From Russula earlei (lineage: Eukaryota; Basidiomycota; Agaricomycetes; Russulales; Russulaceae): a stretch of DNA of 64,000 nt. The translations under genes were made by a program, and so were the position numbers. Location: assembly GCA_025769875.1 (NCBI GenBank), contig JAGFNK010000031.1, positions 164,557-228,556 of the forward strand, in the 5' to 3' direction. The notes beneath the pieces were generated by a model. That model worked only from the letters and a program-made list of their open reading frames with translations. It did no database searches and had not been told where the DNA came from. Below are positions 41,654 to 52,830 of the stretch, in pieces (the first letter of the stretch is position 1; each line of letters begins with the position of its first letter).

Positions 41654-43560
41654 CCATGATTAGTATATCATCTAGATAAAAGACCACTTGTTCAGTGGCA
41701 ATGTATTTTGCTAGGATGGTGTTCATAAAGCGTTGGAAAGTGGCTGGGTTGTTGCAGAGACCGAATGTCATTATCAATGGTTTGAAGAGTCCTAATGGTG
41801 TCTTGAATGCTGTGAGGTGTTCGTTGCCCTCTCTTAGGTGGATATTGTTGTAACCCCATCGTACGTCAAACTTGGTAAAGTATTGGGCTCCTTGGAGTTT
41901 GTCGATTAATTCAGGAATCAAAGGTAGTGGATAGGCATCTTTGACAGTTGCTGTGTTCAGGGCTCTGTAGTCTTGTACTGGTTGTAGACTTCCTCCTTTC
42001 TTTTCCACAAAGAAGAATGGACTGGCAATAGCTGCTTTTGATGGTCGGATAGTGCCTCTTTTCAAGTGTTCATCTAAGTATTCTTTTAGGGCTTGTAGCT
42101 CTTTGGGAGTAAGTTGATAGATTCCAGAATCGTGTCAGGTGATCCCTGGTTTCAGATTGATTGCATGGTCCCATGGTTGGTGAGCAGGAAGGCATTGGGA
42201 AGCTTGTTCATCAAAAACCTTTCGCCATTTCAAGAATTGGGCAGGGATAAGTTTGTCTAATGTCTTGGGGGGTGTCTCTGCATGAGCTATCTTGGTAGCT
42301 GTGGTTGATTTGGCTCTTATGCTGATTGTTATTGGTCTAAATGCATCGTGGATTTGTTCATCAACACATGGGTTCAATAGTCCTCCAGTATCTGGGAAGA
42401 TTAGTGCAGCAACGTTTGCAAACTCAGGTTCTTCTTCTTCAGGGAAAGTAAGCACTTGTATTTGGTAATTCCATGTTCCAGATGCAGATGCAATGATTAT
42501 GCTTGGATGTGTGGTAAGACAGGTTTTGGGGCAGTTCCTCAGTGTGATTGTATCATTTGCCCAATCGATATCTGGGTTGTGGTGTTGTAGCCAATCTGTT
42601 CCTAAGATAATATCATGATCTCCAATGTTAGTGACAAGGAATTCTGCTTGTTCATCGTGAGTAGCGCCTGTGTGCACTTGTATGCGAAGTCTTTGGATGG
42701 TGCTAAAGTGTATTAGTCCATTGGCATTTTGTGTTCCTGTAGCGAGCCAGTCCAGGGCACGCTGAGTTCGTGGGGCTGGATGGCAATCCAAAACAGTTGT
42801 CTTGACCCAAGAGCAAGCAGAAAAAGAGGGGGAGGGAGAAGAGAAGGAGAGGAGAGGAGAGCAAGATCACTCGTGTGTGGAAGTTTCTGACTGAAGGTAA
42901 GGGGAACTCAAGAAGACTGTATTCTTCCTCTTCTTCTTTTTTTTTACAGAGTAGCTAGGTGTTTTATATACAGGAGAGAAGTACTAAGGATGAAAGGCAT
43001 GAAAGGGAGATAGGCATGAAAGAGAATCAAGACTGGTCAAGATGGTCAAGGCCATGGTGAAAGGCCTGAGACGTGAACGTGTCGCGTGTGCCGAGGCGTG
43101 GCATGTGCATGTGGTCAGTGGCAAGGACTGGGCGATGCAATGTGAGGAATGAGGCAAGGTGTGGGAGGAGGCCGAGCATCACGCATCGCCCATGGTCCAC
43201 ACATGGTTCTGAGGCCAGCAATATGGCTCACCTTACATTCCATCTATATTTTGTGCTGGCAAGGGTTTGGTCATAGTTTGGAGGTGCAGGTGGTGTCTTT
43301 GTGCGAATTGTTCATGGATTATCATTCCTTCTGCTCCACTGTCAAGCAGGGCTCTTGCACCAATTTCTTTGCCGCTTGTCTTCTCCACAAGAGTAACATT
43401 TAAGGCAATGGATGGGGAGTGAATATTCTTGGTAAAAACTTTGGGGTAATTGATTTCTCTTTGTATTGTACTGATTTGGACTGTGTCCCTTCTCGGTGCA
43501 GAAGGGGGTCCCATTAAAAATCCATAGGAGCAGATCTTGGGCAGAGGATCGAGTCCGCAA
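41654..43560 (-). pseudogene. Element 3: truncated pol (protease and half RT)
   Basis: Protease (LLDSGAEGMIIHEQF), linker and RT up to VVFYLDDILIM, then cut by the LTR of element 2. RNase H, integrase and chromodomain are missing. A TGA replaces an Arg-type codon near 42135, and the protease is split by a solo LTR at 42738-43237. Compared with element 2 many CG pairs are TG or CA. Confidence 0.8.
42734..43241. mobile_element. Nested solo LTR (500 bp, fourth LTR family)
   Basis: TGTAGCGAGCC at 42738 to CTCACCTTACA at 43237, flanked by TTCC on both sides (42734-42737, 43238-43241) within the otherwise continuous protease sequence GTGTTCCATCTA. It has a GA-rich tract (42820-42865) and a TTTTATATACAGG box near 42962. 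Confidence 0.85.
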
Positions 43561-45028
43561 GTGTTTCTCTCCAAGTTGTTAGTGATGCAACAGGAACAGG
43601 TTCTTCTTGCGCAGGTTCGATGTTTTCATCTTGGATGGTTGTAGCTCTGACTGTTTGGGGGCGAGATCCTTGTCGTTGGCGTCCTTGGGCTGCTTTCTTT
43701 GCTCTACATTGATTTGCCATATGGTTCTTCTTCCCACAATAATAACAGAGATTGTTCTTGCGTCGAAACTCTTTCTCTGCATCTGTGACGGGTTTCCTTT
43801 CACTTCTGGATTCCCAGGGTCGTTCGTTGGGTTCTCCTTGGTACAAGTTAATTTCCAAGGGATTGTCTGATCCTTGAGTGTTTAGTCCTTGAGTACACAC
43901 AGAGCATCCTCCTCTAAAGGCTGTGGAATTGTATAGGTGGAACAGGGTTGTCAAATTCTCTTGCTGCTTTGACAAGGGCTGCAAGTGTAGTTGGTGTCGG
44001 TGTGATTTCCAATATCTTCTGATGTAGGGCTGGATTAATGTTCTTCCTGAATGCATACATCTTTGTCCTTTTGTCAGTGGTAGCTCGTGATGCATGGTGT
44101 GACCATTTCTGATACCATTCATTAAATGGTAGTTTTCCTTGATAATAAGTGTGCATAGTGTTGGCAGAAGCCAATTCTGCTTCTGCAGGGATAAAATGGT
44201 CAGCAAAGGCCTTTTTGAAGTCGTCCCATGATCCATAGTCGGCTACAGTACGAGCCATGGCTTTAGTAGTTTGTTCTCTAGCCCATGCTCCAGTGGGTGT
44301 TCCTTCCTACTTTAAAGTGGGTCAGTGCAGCAGGCAACTTTCTTGCTTTCGTCTGTAAAAGAGTCACCATTGATGTAGTAATAATTGGCCAGGGCTGCCC
44401 AAAAGGCTTCTGCATTGTCGGCCTTTCCATCGAAGGGTTCTGGGGCAGTTCCCACAAGTTGTGGATTGCTGGACATTGTAGGGTTCTGGGTTGTTGCAAC
44501 TGTAACAATTGGTGGAGCTGGACCTTGTAACTGGATTCTAGTTGGAGTGAGTGTTTGAGGGATTGTTTGTGGTACGTTGCTAACTGTATGTGGTGTGGGT
44601 TGTTGAGTATTTCATTGGGTAGAGGGTCCTGGAGTAGTGCTTCGAATGCTTGGGGTAGTGCCTAGAACGGCAGTAACTTCTTGTGTTGCTCTAGCTGTGA
44701 AGTCAACTTCTTTGTTGTTGTAGTAAACCCAATATCTTCTAGAACGTCTCCACTTGACTGGTTTATCTAGGAAGAGACCTGTGAAATTGTAGGGGTTGAA
44801 TTCTTGAACATTTTCTGCTCCTGGGGCTGCTGCTTTAAGTTGGGTGGTAGTAACTTCGTTGTTATTGTCTTCGTAAAACCAGGAATCTGAAAGATTTCCT
44901 TGGTTAATAATAGATAATCCTGCAAATTGTCCTCGATAACAGTGGTCTACAGTATTGTAGCTGAGGTTTTCAAATAAGAGTGGGATTCAGTTTTCTTCGT
45001 CGTCAGTGATATCTCTTCTAGTGCTCAT
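43514..45028 (-). pseudogene. Element 3: gag, inactivated
   Basis: Same layout as the element 2 gag, with CCHC knuckle CYYCGKKNHMANQC. Broken by a TGA near the N-terminus (about 44988), a 4-bp duplication TTCC near 44302 and small indels around 44330 and 43948. The ATG (45026-45028) follows the ORF C stop by 10 nt. The T-run before the TAA is kept. Confidence 0.8.
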
Positions 45029-45035
45029 AAGTTTT

Positions 45036-45617
45036 TTAGATGATGTTTATGGTCCAATGGCCATTGTTCCAAGGATATGCTATGGTATAGGCTGGTTTCA
45101 GTTGAATGGAGTTGGGTTTTCCTTGATGTCTTTTTAACTGGATCTGGGAGTATTCTTCAGTGATGCTGCTTTGTGTTAGAACTACTTGGGTTTTCCACAG
45201 ATACCCTTCAAATTCCGCTGGAGATTTGGCAAAGTCACTTATTTCCTTGATGGGGTGTTTGTAAACTATAAAGTGTGTCAGTCGTTGATGCCAAGCTTGG
45301 GTACAATAACTCTTGAATTCAATTAACTCTCTCCTTGAACACATAGGTAGGTTTAATGCTAAGAAGGATTGTTCTGGTAAGTAGCAGTGTAAATCAGTAC
45401 TCCTAAGATCGGCACTATCAGGGGATTCAATGAGGGGTGATGCAAAGGGTTGGATAGGTACAACAGGGGTAGGAATACAATTGGTAAACAAGGGTAAGTA
45501 GGTGTCAGGAGGGGTAGGAGGTAATGGTCTTTCAACAAGAAATCCTCTTGCATTGGGAACTGTTTCTCTCTCAGGGGGTCGTTGGGATGATGCGTGTCTC
45601 CTGTGTCGAGGAGCCAT
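45036..45617 (-). CDS. Element 3: ORF C (unknown, 193 aa, intact)
   Basis: Begins with ATG 45617, two bases after the TAA of ORF B. MAPRHRRHASSQRPPER start, VERPLPPTPP, RRELIEFKSYCTQAWHQRLTHF, EFEGYLWKTQVVL, SITEEYSQI, end YPWNNGHWTI. Fully open although gag and pol of the same element are dead. Function unknown. Confidence 0.75.
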   Translation of the reverse strand: MAPRHRRHASSQRPPERETVPNARGFLVERPLPPTPPDTYLPLFTNCIPTPVVPIQPFASPLIESPDSADLRSTDLHCYLPEQSFLALNLPMCSRRELIEFKSYCTQAWHQRLTHFIVYKHPIKEISDFAKSPAEFEGYLWKTQVVLTQSSITEEYSQIQLKRHQGKPNSIQLKPAYTIAYPWNNGHWTINII

Positions 45618-45619
45618 AT

Positions 45620-46536
45620 TTATTGAATGGGGAGGTGGTAATCGCCTGGCGTCCACAAGGTAATTCTGTCAGGAGTAGGAGGTGTATCTGGTTGAAAGTT
45701 GCACGTGAAATACTCTGTTTTGCAGTTACACCTTGCTGTCCATGGATTTGACTCAGTATCTTCTGTGCTGGCAGACCAACATTCCTGGCTAGTTGGGACG
45801 GTGGTTTGAATTGGTGTGAGGGCTCGAAGGGCAAGACTTGAGGCTTCTAGGATTGCTGGGACAGCATAGTATGCAGGGGGACCAGTATATGAGGCATCTG
45901 GGCTGGTAATTGCCCAAGGTTGATTGTAGTCTGCATTGTATAACCAAGAGTTAGTTTCCCAATCAAAGGTGTTGTGTATTCCTGGTATAACAGCAAGTTG
46001 GATGTAAGATTGGTTTTCCCTTTGTATTCTGTTGAGGCGTAGGTGGTAGAACTGGACAGTGAGACAATAGTAGCTGATGTATGTCCAAGCCAGGTAAAAC
46101 AGGCGATACCCTGTCCTTAAAGAATTAACAATGAGATGGTGACGTGGCTGGATGATCCTGGTCCAAAGGTTCAATTTGCTGGAGCGCAGGGATTGATAAT
46201 CAACTGGTTGTCCTTGGATGTTCTTTGCTTGAGCAAGTTGCCAATATAATAGTTGTTGTTGTGCTGGTGGCAGGAGTCAACTAAGGGTTTCAAGATATAA
46301 TGCATGTTCGTCGTGGCTTAGGAGTTGTCCAAATGGTAAGACTTCAAGGAACTCTTTGACAATGAGATGAGGAAAGTCTTCATGGGGTGGTTCTATTCCT
46401 GGTACATCGTGTAGGTTGGTTACAGTGGTGACAGGGAATGCAGTGGAGGCCCAAGTTTGATAATGATTTAGACTTAAGATGTGTCTAGTGATAGCATCTT
46501 CTTCTTTGTATTCTTCTAGGGCGTATTCTCGAGGCA
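45620..46536 (-). pseudogene. Element 3: ORF B with one TGA stop
   Basis: One continuous frame apart from a single TGA at 46277-46279, where element 2 has CGA (Arg). The 67-nt intron 46537-46603 would again make the ATG. Layout: acidic start, LPFGQLLSHDEHALYLETLS, LRLNRIQRENQSYIQLAVIPG, Cys cluster ARCNCKTEYFTCNF. This copy defines the full ORF B length (about 305 aa). Confidence 0.75.
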
Positions 46537-46605
46537 CTTTTAGTCAAGGCAAAGAAAAAGATTTATTTGATCTTTATTGAAGTGTTACAAGGGTGGTTCT
46601 TACTT

Positions 46606-47515
46606 TTAAGAACCATGTGCAAGATCTATGGTTTCAAGATGGTACTTCTCAATTATTTCAAGAGGGTTAGGGGGAATACAAGGCGTGAAGCAGAAGTGAA
46701 GTAACTGTGGGTTGAAGCGGATGGTATCAACTGTATAAGTCGAATAGTGGCATAGGGAGACGTGGTTACTGTTCTCTTTGAAATGTAAGTAACCGTAAGC
46801 AAAAGCGAGGCGTCCATCCAAGAAGTCATGTACAATAGATAAGCAAAATGAGCCCTCATAAGCAGGGTGGTAAACAGCAGGCAAGGTAAGTAGTTTCCTA
46901 AACAAAGAAGTATTAAAGATGTATGCAATGCGTCCGAGGGGAAAGTCAGCATCTGGGGCGTAGATCCCGACATTGGAACAGATGCCAAAGGGGGTTAGAT
47001 TGTACTGGGTGGCAAGGGCAGTGTCAGATGGTTCCACAGCAAAAGTGTGGACGATGTGTGCATGAAAGGTGGTTGTGTAGGTGTCTGTGAAGCCACAATG
47101 ACTCAACTGGTCTGAGGTAGGGATGCATCCCAGACAATCTTGATGGTGCAAGTCGTGGAGGGGATGCCACTGCTCGCGGGAGTGGTTGGTGCTGGGGAGG
47201 ACGAAGTACTGGTGAGGGTGGAACCAGAATGCTGTGCAAGGGGGGCGATCAAGGAAGCCTTCAGGCAAGGGAGGACAGTCCGCTTGCTGCTGCTTGTTCT
47301 GTGCTGAGGGGGGAGTGCTGACAGGGATAAAGTCACCTGGAATAGCCTGGGAAACGCTGGGAGACGACAGTGGGGCTGTTGGGGAGTATAAGATGCTGCA
47401 GGGCAAGGAGGTGTTGACCGGGTCAATGTCTTCAGTGAGGATGTGAAGGGCAGTGCGTGGAGTGGGCTGGAGAGGAGAAGGGAGACGCAGGGTGTTGGGG
47501 GAGTTGGGAGTAGAC
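46606..47515 (-). CDS. Element 3: ORF A (unknown, about 303 aa, intact)
   Basis: Open throughout and about 85 percent identical to ORF A of element 2. It begins TG-TCT-ACT-CCC after GCTCAAG (47516), again acceptor-like. Shared folded part: FHPHQYFVLPSTN, HTFAVEPSDTALATQYNLTPFG, SIVHDFLDGRLAFAYGYLHF, IPPNPLEIIE. Stop TAA at 46606-46608 lies inside the inverted repeat that holds the intron donor. Confidence 0.75.
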
Positions 47516-47563
47516 ACTTGAGCATTGGCTGGTCAATACAGGGATGATGAGAGACTGTCCAGA

Positions 47564-48398
47564 TGTCAAGACACATACTGCTGATCACTAAGGACTCAGG
47601 AGCAGGTGGGCAAGGGTCAGAACAGACGGTACGCGGTGTAGGCGGCGTTGAACAAGAGGACGAGCCAAATGACTAGGATATACCAGATGGGGACTGGTAC
47701 GTGTAACTGGAGGCAGAGGTGAAGGTTAGAAGCCAGTGCAATGAGGGGGCTTTAGACAAGGCAGTTGTAGAAGAGTACCTTGGAGGCGAGGGAAGTCTTT
47801 AAACTGAGCGGTCGCAGGGGAGTACCCAGGAAGAGGAAGAGTATCACAAATGGACAGTCTGACGACTGCCATGCTTTATTGGGGCCTATATACAGTGTAC
47901 AGGGTCGATTACAAAGAACTGGAACTATTCTAGACCCTTTGGTACCATCCAATAGGACTACAGAGGCATAAACTTGCTTGTGTCAAGTTTCAGGCTTACT
48001 GAGCGCATTACTGATCATTGTGGAGCGATGACATCATTATGATGTCACTGTGGAGTGCTTAGTGAGCCTATGAGGTCACTGTGGAGTCGCTCAGTCAGCC
48101 ATGATGTCATTGGAGCCTTGATGATGTCAGATGGGTTATGCAACAGTTTCTAAGCATTTGTGCCACTGTTTCAGGTTCTTGGTGGCTGGGTGACCATGTG
48201 GCTGCCACGCGATGATTACCCGATTAGGAAACGGGTGCCTGGTCGTGTTATAGTGCCTTTGTAATAGCGATATCTTGTACCACAGGAGGGGTAGCCCAGG
48301 AAACGGAAGGGAGTTGGCAATGCAAAGTGAGAGGGGTCTCTCTTCAGTGAAATAGGACAATCTACGGCCAGGACCTGGCCTTGGTTTGTAACACAAGC
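47564..48398 (-). mobile_element. 5' LTR of element 3, outer right end of the composite
   Basis: 830-bp LTR (47564-48393), TGTCAAGACACATAC to GGTTTGTAACA, followed by CAAGC (48394-48398), the partner of CAAGC at 30407-30411. The primer-binding site TCTGGACAGTCTCT (minus) is at 47550-47563. Its CRE-like site reads TGATGTCA where the other copies have TGACGTCA. Confidence 0.88.
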
Positions 48399-51300
48399 GT
48401 ATCCACGCCCCTCCTTGTTCCAAGGCTTTGGAGGATGTGGAAGAAGGCCCCCCAGCCCGGACCCTGATGACTACAACAACTTCGCCCGCTACGACCATGA
48501 TGCATGCCCTTCAGACAATGGCAAACTTGAAGGAGTTCCTCCGAAGGTGTTCAACGGTGATCATGCGCACACCCACGCATTCCTTACCACATTCCGATGC
48601 TTCATGAGGATGAATTTTGACAGTAAAATTGCCCAAAATCCCATCAAGAAATGTGCTTATTTTCTATCATTGATGGAAGGACCTCACGTTGACGGATGGG
48701 TTGAAGCGATGGACAAGTGGCTTGAAAAAGTCATGCTCGATCCGGATGAGATTCCCTTTGGACTGACTGCCTGGCAGGCCATGGAGCAACAATTCAAATG
48801 AGCATTTACTGACTACACCGAATGTGAACGTGCACAAGACCAGCTACGCAAACTCAAGATGAAGGATAATAACTTAGACAAATATATAGCTAACTTCGAG
48901 TTGTTAGCATGACAAGGATCCCTGCACACAGACGATCCAATGGTTATGCGCCTGTTCACGTGCGGCCTTCCCAAACCATTGGTTGAAGCAATTATCAGTC
49001 AGGAAGACCCTACCACCTTTCAAGAGTGGATTTCTGGTGCCCAGAAGCAACACCGCATCTGGATGCATAAACGCACAGTCCTCATGGACCACACTAACAC
49101 TCACAATTGCAACGCAAACCCAAACCGTCCCTGGGCCCACCTCTCCACCTGGGGCATGCGCAGCAGCAACACTAACAACGCCACTGCACCTCACGCCCAC
49201 CTTCCTCCTCGCGATCCTAACGCGATGGACACCAGCGCCGGCACTGCACAAAAGGCAATCACAGAAGCGGACAAAGAAAAACACCGTGCCGAAGGCAGGT
49301 GCTTCCACTGCTCAAAACAAGGACACCTCACCAGGGATTGCCCCATGAAACCGAAACGCAAAACGACACACGCACGTGTGGCAGAAGTGACCACCACCAC
49401 ATCTGAATCCTCCATCTCGAGATCGTTGAAGAAAGCACGACCGCTAAAGTCGCAAAGGCTGCTAAAGCCCTCTCTAAAGAAGAAAGAGAAGGATTTATCA
49501 AGATGCTGACTGGAGAAGCCGACAATGATGAGAAGAAGGATTTTTTGGATGCCTGAGCATATCAGGCGATTGCTCGGGCCCTAGGTACCACCAATGTATA
49601 TAACACTATAAAAAAGTCAATGCAGGTCAATTTGACAATACACATTGGAACCTCAAAAGCCGAAAAGAAAGTTGCATTGATTGACAGTGGGGTGACCGAA
49701 TGTTTCATCTCCCCAAAATTAACTAAAGAACTCCAACTGAAAACACGAGAATTGTCAACACCTAGGATAGTAAAAAATGTCGACAATATTCCCAACCATC
49801 TAGGAAGAATCACTCGAGCAGTAGACCTAGAACTGAAACTATTAGGACAAAGAAGCAAACACCAATTCCTCATAGCAGACATTGGACAAGATGATCTAAT
49901 CCTGGGATACCCCTTCCTCAAATCAACAAACCCCAAGATCAATTGGACCAAAGGAACATTAATGGGAAGAATAGTCCTATTTGGAGATAAAGAAATACCA
50001 GAGTGGATAAGAAACATCACCGAATGGGAAGAGGGTGACGAACTTTGGATACAAACTCAATTGTGAAAGACCATGATTGCCCAACAATTAGCAGAATCCC
50101 AAATGGAATTAAAACAACTAACCTGGCAACAAATAGTCCCCCCTCAATATCACGTCTACGGCCAAGTCTTTATGGAACAAGAATCAGAGAGATTCCCTGG
50201 ACCAAGGAAATGGGACCACACCATTGATCTCAAACCTGATGCCCCCACAACAATCAATTGTAGAGTATATCCTCTTTCACCCAAAGAAAAAGAGGAACAA
50301 GGAAAATTCCTTGAACAAAACCTATGATTGAAACGAATCAGAAGATCCAACTCACCATATGCAAGCAGCTTCTTTTTAATTAAAAAGAAGGATGGCAAAT
50401 TCCGACCAGTACAAGACTACAGAAATTTGAACAAATGGACTATGCCCAACGTCGATCCACTCCCTTTAATCCCAGAGTTAATACATGCCCTAGCAGGCAA
50501 AGAACTCTTTACTAAACTCAATATTAGATGGGGCTACAACAACATTAGGATTAAAGAAGGAGACGAATGGAAAGCCACTTTCAAAACTAGCAATGGATTG
50601 TTCGAACCAACAGTAATGTTCTTCAGATTAACCAATTCCCCAGCAACCTTCCGAACTATGATGGACAATATCTTTCAAGAAGAACTCGCCCAAGGATGGC
50701 TCAAAATTTACATGGATGATATCATCGTTGCCACAAAAAACAATGAAGAAGAACACAAATCTAAAGTCGAGCACATCCTATCAAAATCGAAACAACACGA
50801 CTTATATCTCAAACTGGAAAAATGTCAATTCCACAAAAAGAAGGTTGAATACCTGGGAGTAATCATCGGTGAAGGAAAAATCACTATGGACCCAGTCAAA
50901 GTCAAAGGAATCAAAGACTGGCCTACACCAAAAATGTTAAAAGAAGTCCAAAGTTTCCTAGGGTTCTGCAACTTCTATCGCAATTTCATTTTGAACTTCT
51001 CAATAAAAGCCAGACCTCTCAATGATCTAACAAAAAAGAACAGACAATGGGAATGGACACCCAAAGAAGAACAGGTGTTCCAAACACTAAAAGATACATG
51101 TGTATCTTACCCAGTCCTGCGAACTCCAGATTGGACTAAACAATTTATTCTCGACACCGACGCATCAGGATTCGCTGTAGGAGCAGTCATTTCCCAAGAA
51201 CACAAAGATGGACTCCATCCTATAGCATTCTATTCAAGAGCATTACTAGATGCAGAAAGAAACTATGATGCACATGACAAAGAACTAGCTGCCATCATTT

Positions 51301-52830
51301 TTGGTCTTAAAAGTGGCTGACCATTCTTCCTAGGCACAGAAAAACCTGTTCGGATAAGAACAGACCACAAAAATCTTACATACTTCAAAGAACCACAGAA
51401 ACTAACCGGACGACAAGCAAGGTGGATGCAATATATGCAAGACTTCAACATAACCATGGAACACGTCCCTGGACACACCCATACCATTGCCAACACTCTT
51501 TCCCATCGCAAAAACCTTAACAAGGGGGTAGAAGAACAAAAAACTACCCTCCTCCCACCTGAAATTTTTACATGGAAGATTTACCTACCCAACAAACTGG
51601 ACAAACGACAAGAAATCTTACAACAATTCCACGATGCCCCACCTGCAGGACATCCTGGAATAGCCAATACATGGGACTTAGTCAAACAACATTATGAAGG
51701 ACCCAGATTATGACAGTTTGTAGAACAATATGTAAAAGGTTGTGCCAAATGCCAAGAATCTAAAACTAACTGACAAAGAAAAAAGGCCACGACCTTTCCA
51801 CTTGACACACACGTTGAACAAGGCCCATTCCAATATGTATCGATGGACCTTATCACTGACCTACCAAAATCAGAAGGATTTGACAGCATTCTCACCATTG
51901 TTGATCAAGGATGTTCCAAAGCAACCAAATTCATTCCACGCAACAAGACAATCAATGGAACAGGTGTTGCACACGAGTATCTAAAACACCTCATACCCTG
52001 GTTTGGTATCCCAAAAAGAATCATATCTGACAGAGAACTCCGATTCGCATCAAACTTCTCTAGAGCCCTATGCAAAAGTCTAGGCATCAAACAAAACATG
52101 TCAACTGCGTTCCACCCCCAAACTGACGGACAAACCAAAAGAATGAATGCTTGGCTAGAACAATACCTAAGACCCTGGACCACGACCCATCCACACTCCT
52201 GGGCAAAAATGCTCCCCATTGCAGAATACACACACAATTCATGGAAACACAAGGTGTCATGACGATCACCACATGAACTCCTCATGGGATTCAAACCCCA
52301 GATCAACATAAACCTCAAAGACAACAACGTTCCTGCCTCCACCGATTGCCTCAAAGAACTAGAACAATCTAGACATGATGCACAACAACTTTTAGAACGT
52401 AAACAACAACCCCTAAAACCTAACATCCCGGAAATGAGAGAAGGAACCCTTGTATGGTTAGAAAGCAAGAACCTCAAGACACGAGGAAACCGCAAACTAA
52501 CACCGAAACGTTATGGACCCTTCCCCATTACTAAGAAGATTTCTAAAGTTGCTTACCAACTCCAACTCCCATCATCCATGAAGATACATGATGTTTTCCA
52601 TGTCAACCTGCTCCTACCCTATATAGAAATGGAGGAATATGGCACACCATTCACACGACCTCCTCCGATCATCGATAACGAAGAAGAATACGAAATCGAA
52701 GCTATTCTAGATACCAGAAGGTTTGGATGAACACATAAACTTCAATATCTTGTACACTGGAAAGGTTACCCAACATCAGATGACTCATGGGTCGACCATC
52801 ATGACCTCAATGCCCGAAAACTTCTATAAG
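48399..52830 (+). pseudogene. Element 4: Tf2-like Ty3/Gypsy gag-pol, dead
   Basis: Plus-strand element with gag (LEGVPPKVFNGDHAHTHAFL; knuckle CFHCSKQGHLTRDC), protease (LIDSGVTECFIS), RT (KLNIRWGYNNIRI, YMDDIIVATKN), RNase H (LDTDASGFAVGAVIS), integrase (HPGIANTWDLVKQHY, CAKCQ; MDLITDLP) and chromodomain (EEYEIEAILDTRR, YLVHWKGYPTSDDSW). Ten in-frame stops interrupt it (starting at 48799, 48910, 49554, 50064, 50325, 51318, 51711, 51771, 52260, 52728) and all are TGA. The integrase catalytic Glu is Lys (QTKRMN). One -1-type frame change lies near 49425. No LTR is visible on either side. Confidence 0.88.

Noticed and set aside
42738..43237. A host gene fragment in the protease of element 3
   Set aside because: TG...CA ends and TTCC flanks inside otherwise continuous protease sequence identify an LTR.
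48799..52730. Recoding of TGA (for example as Trp or Sec) in element 4
   Set aside because: Host genes in the window use TGA as a normal stop (TGA at 1174, 8854, 16135), and the changes fit CpG decay.
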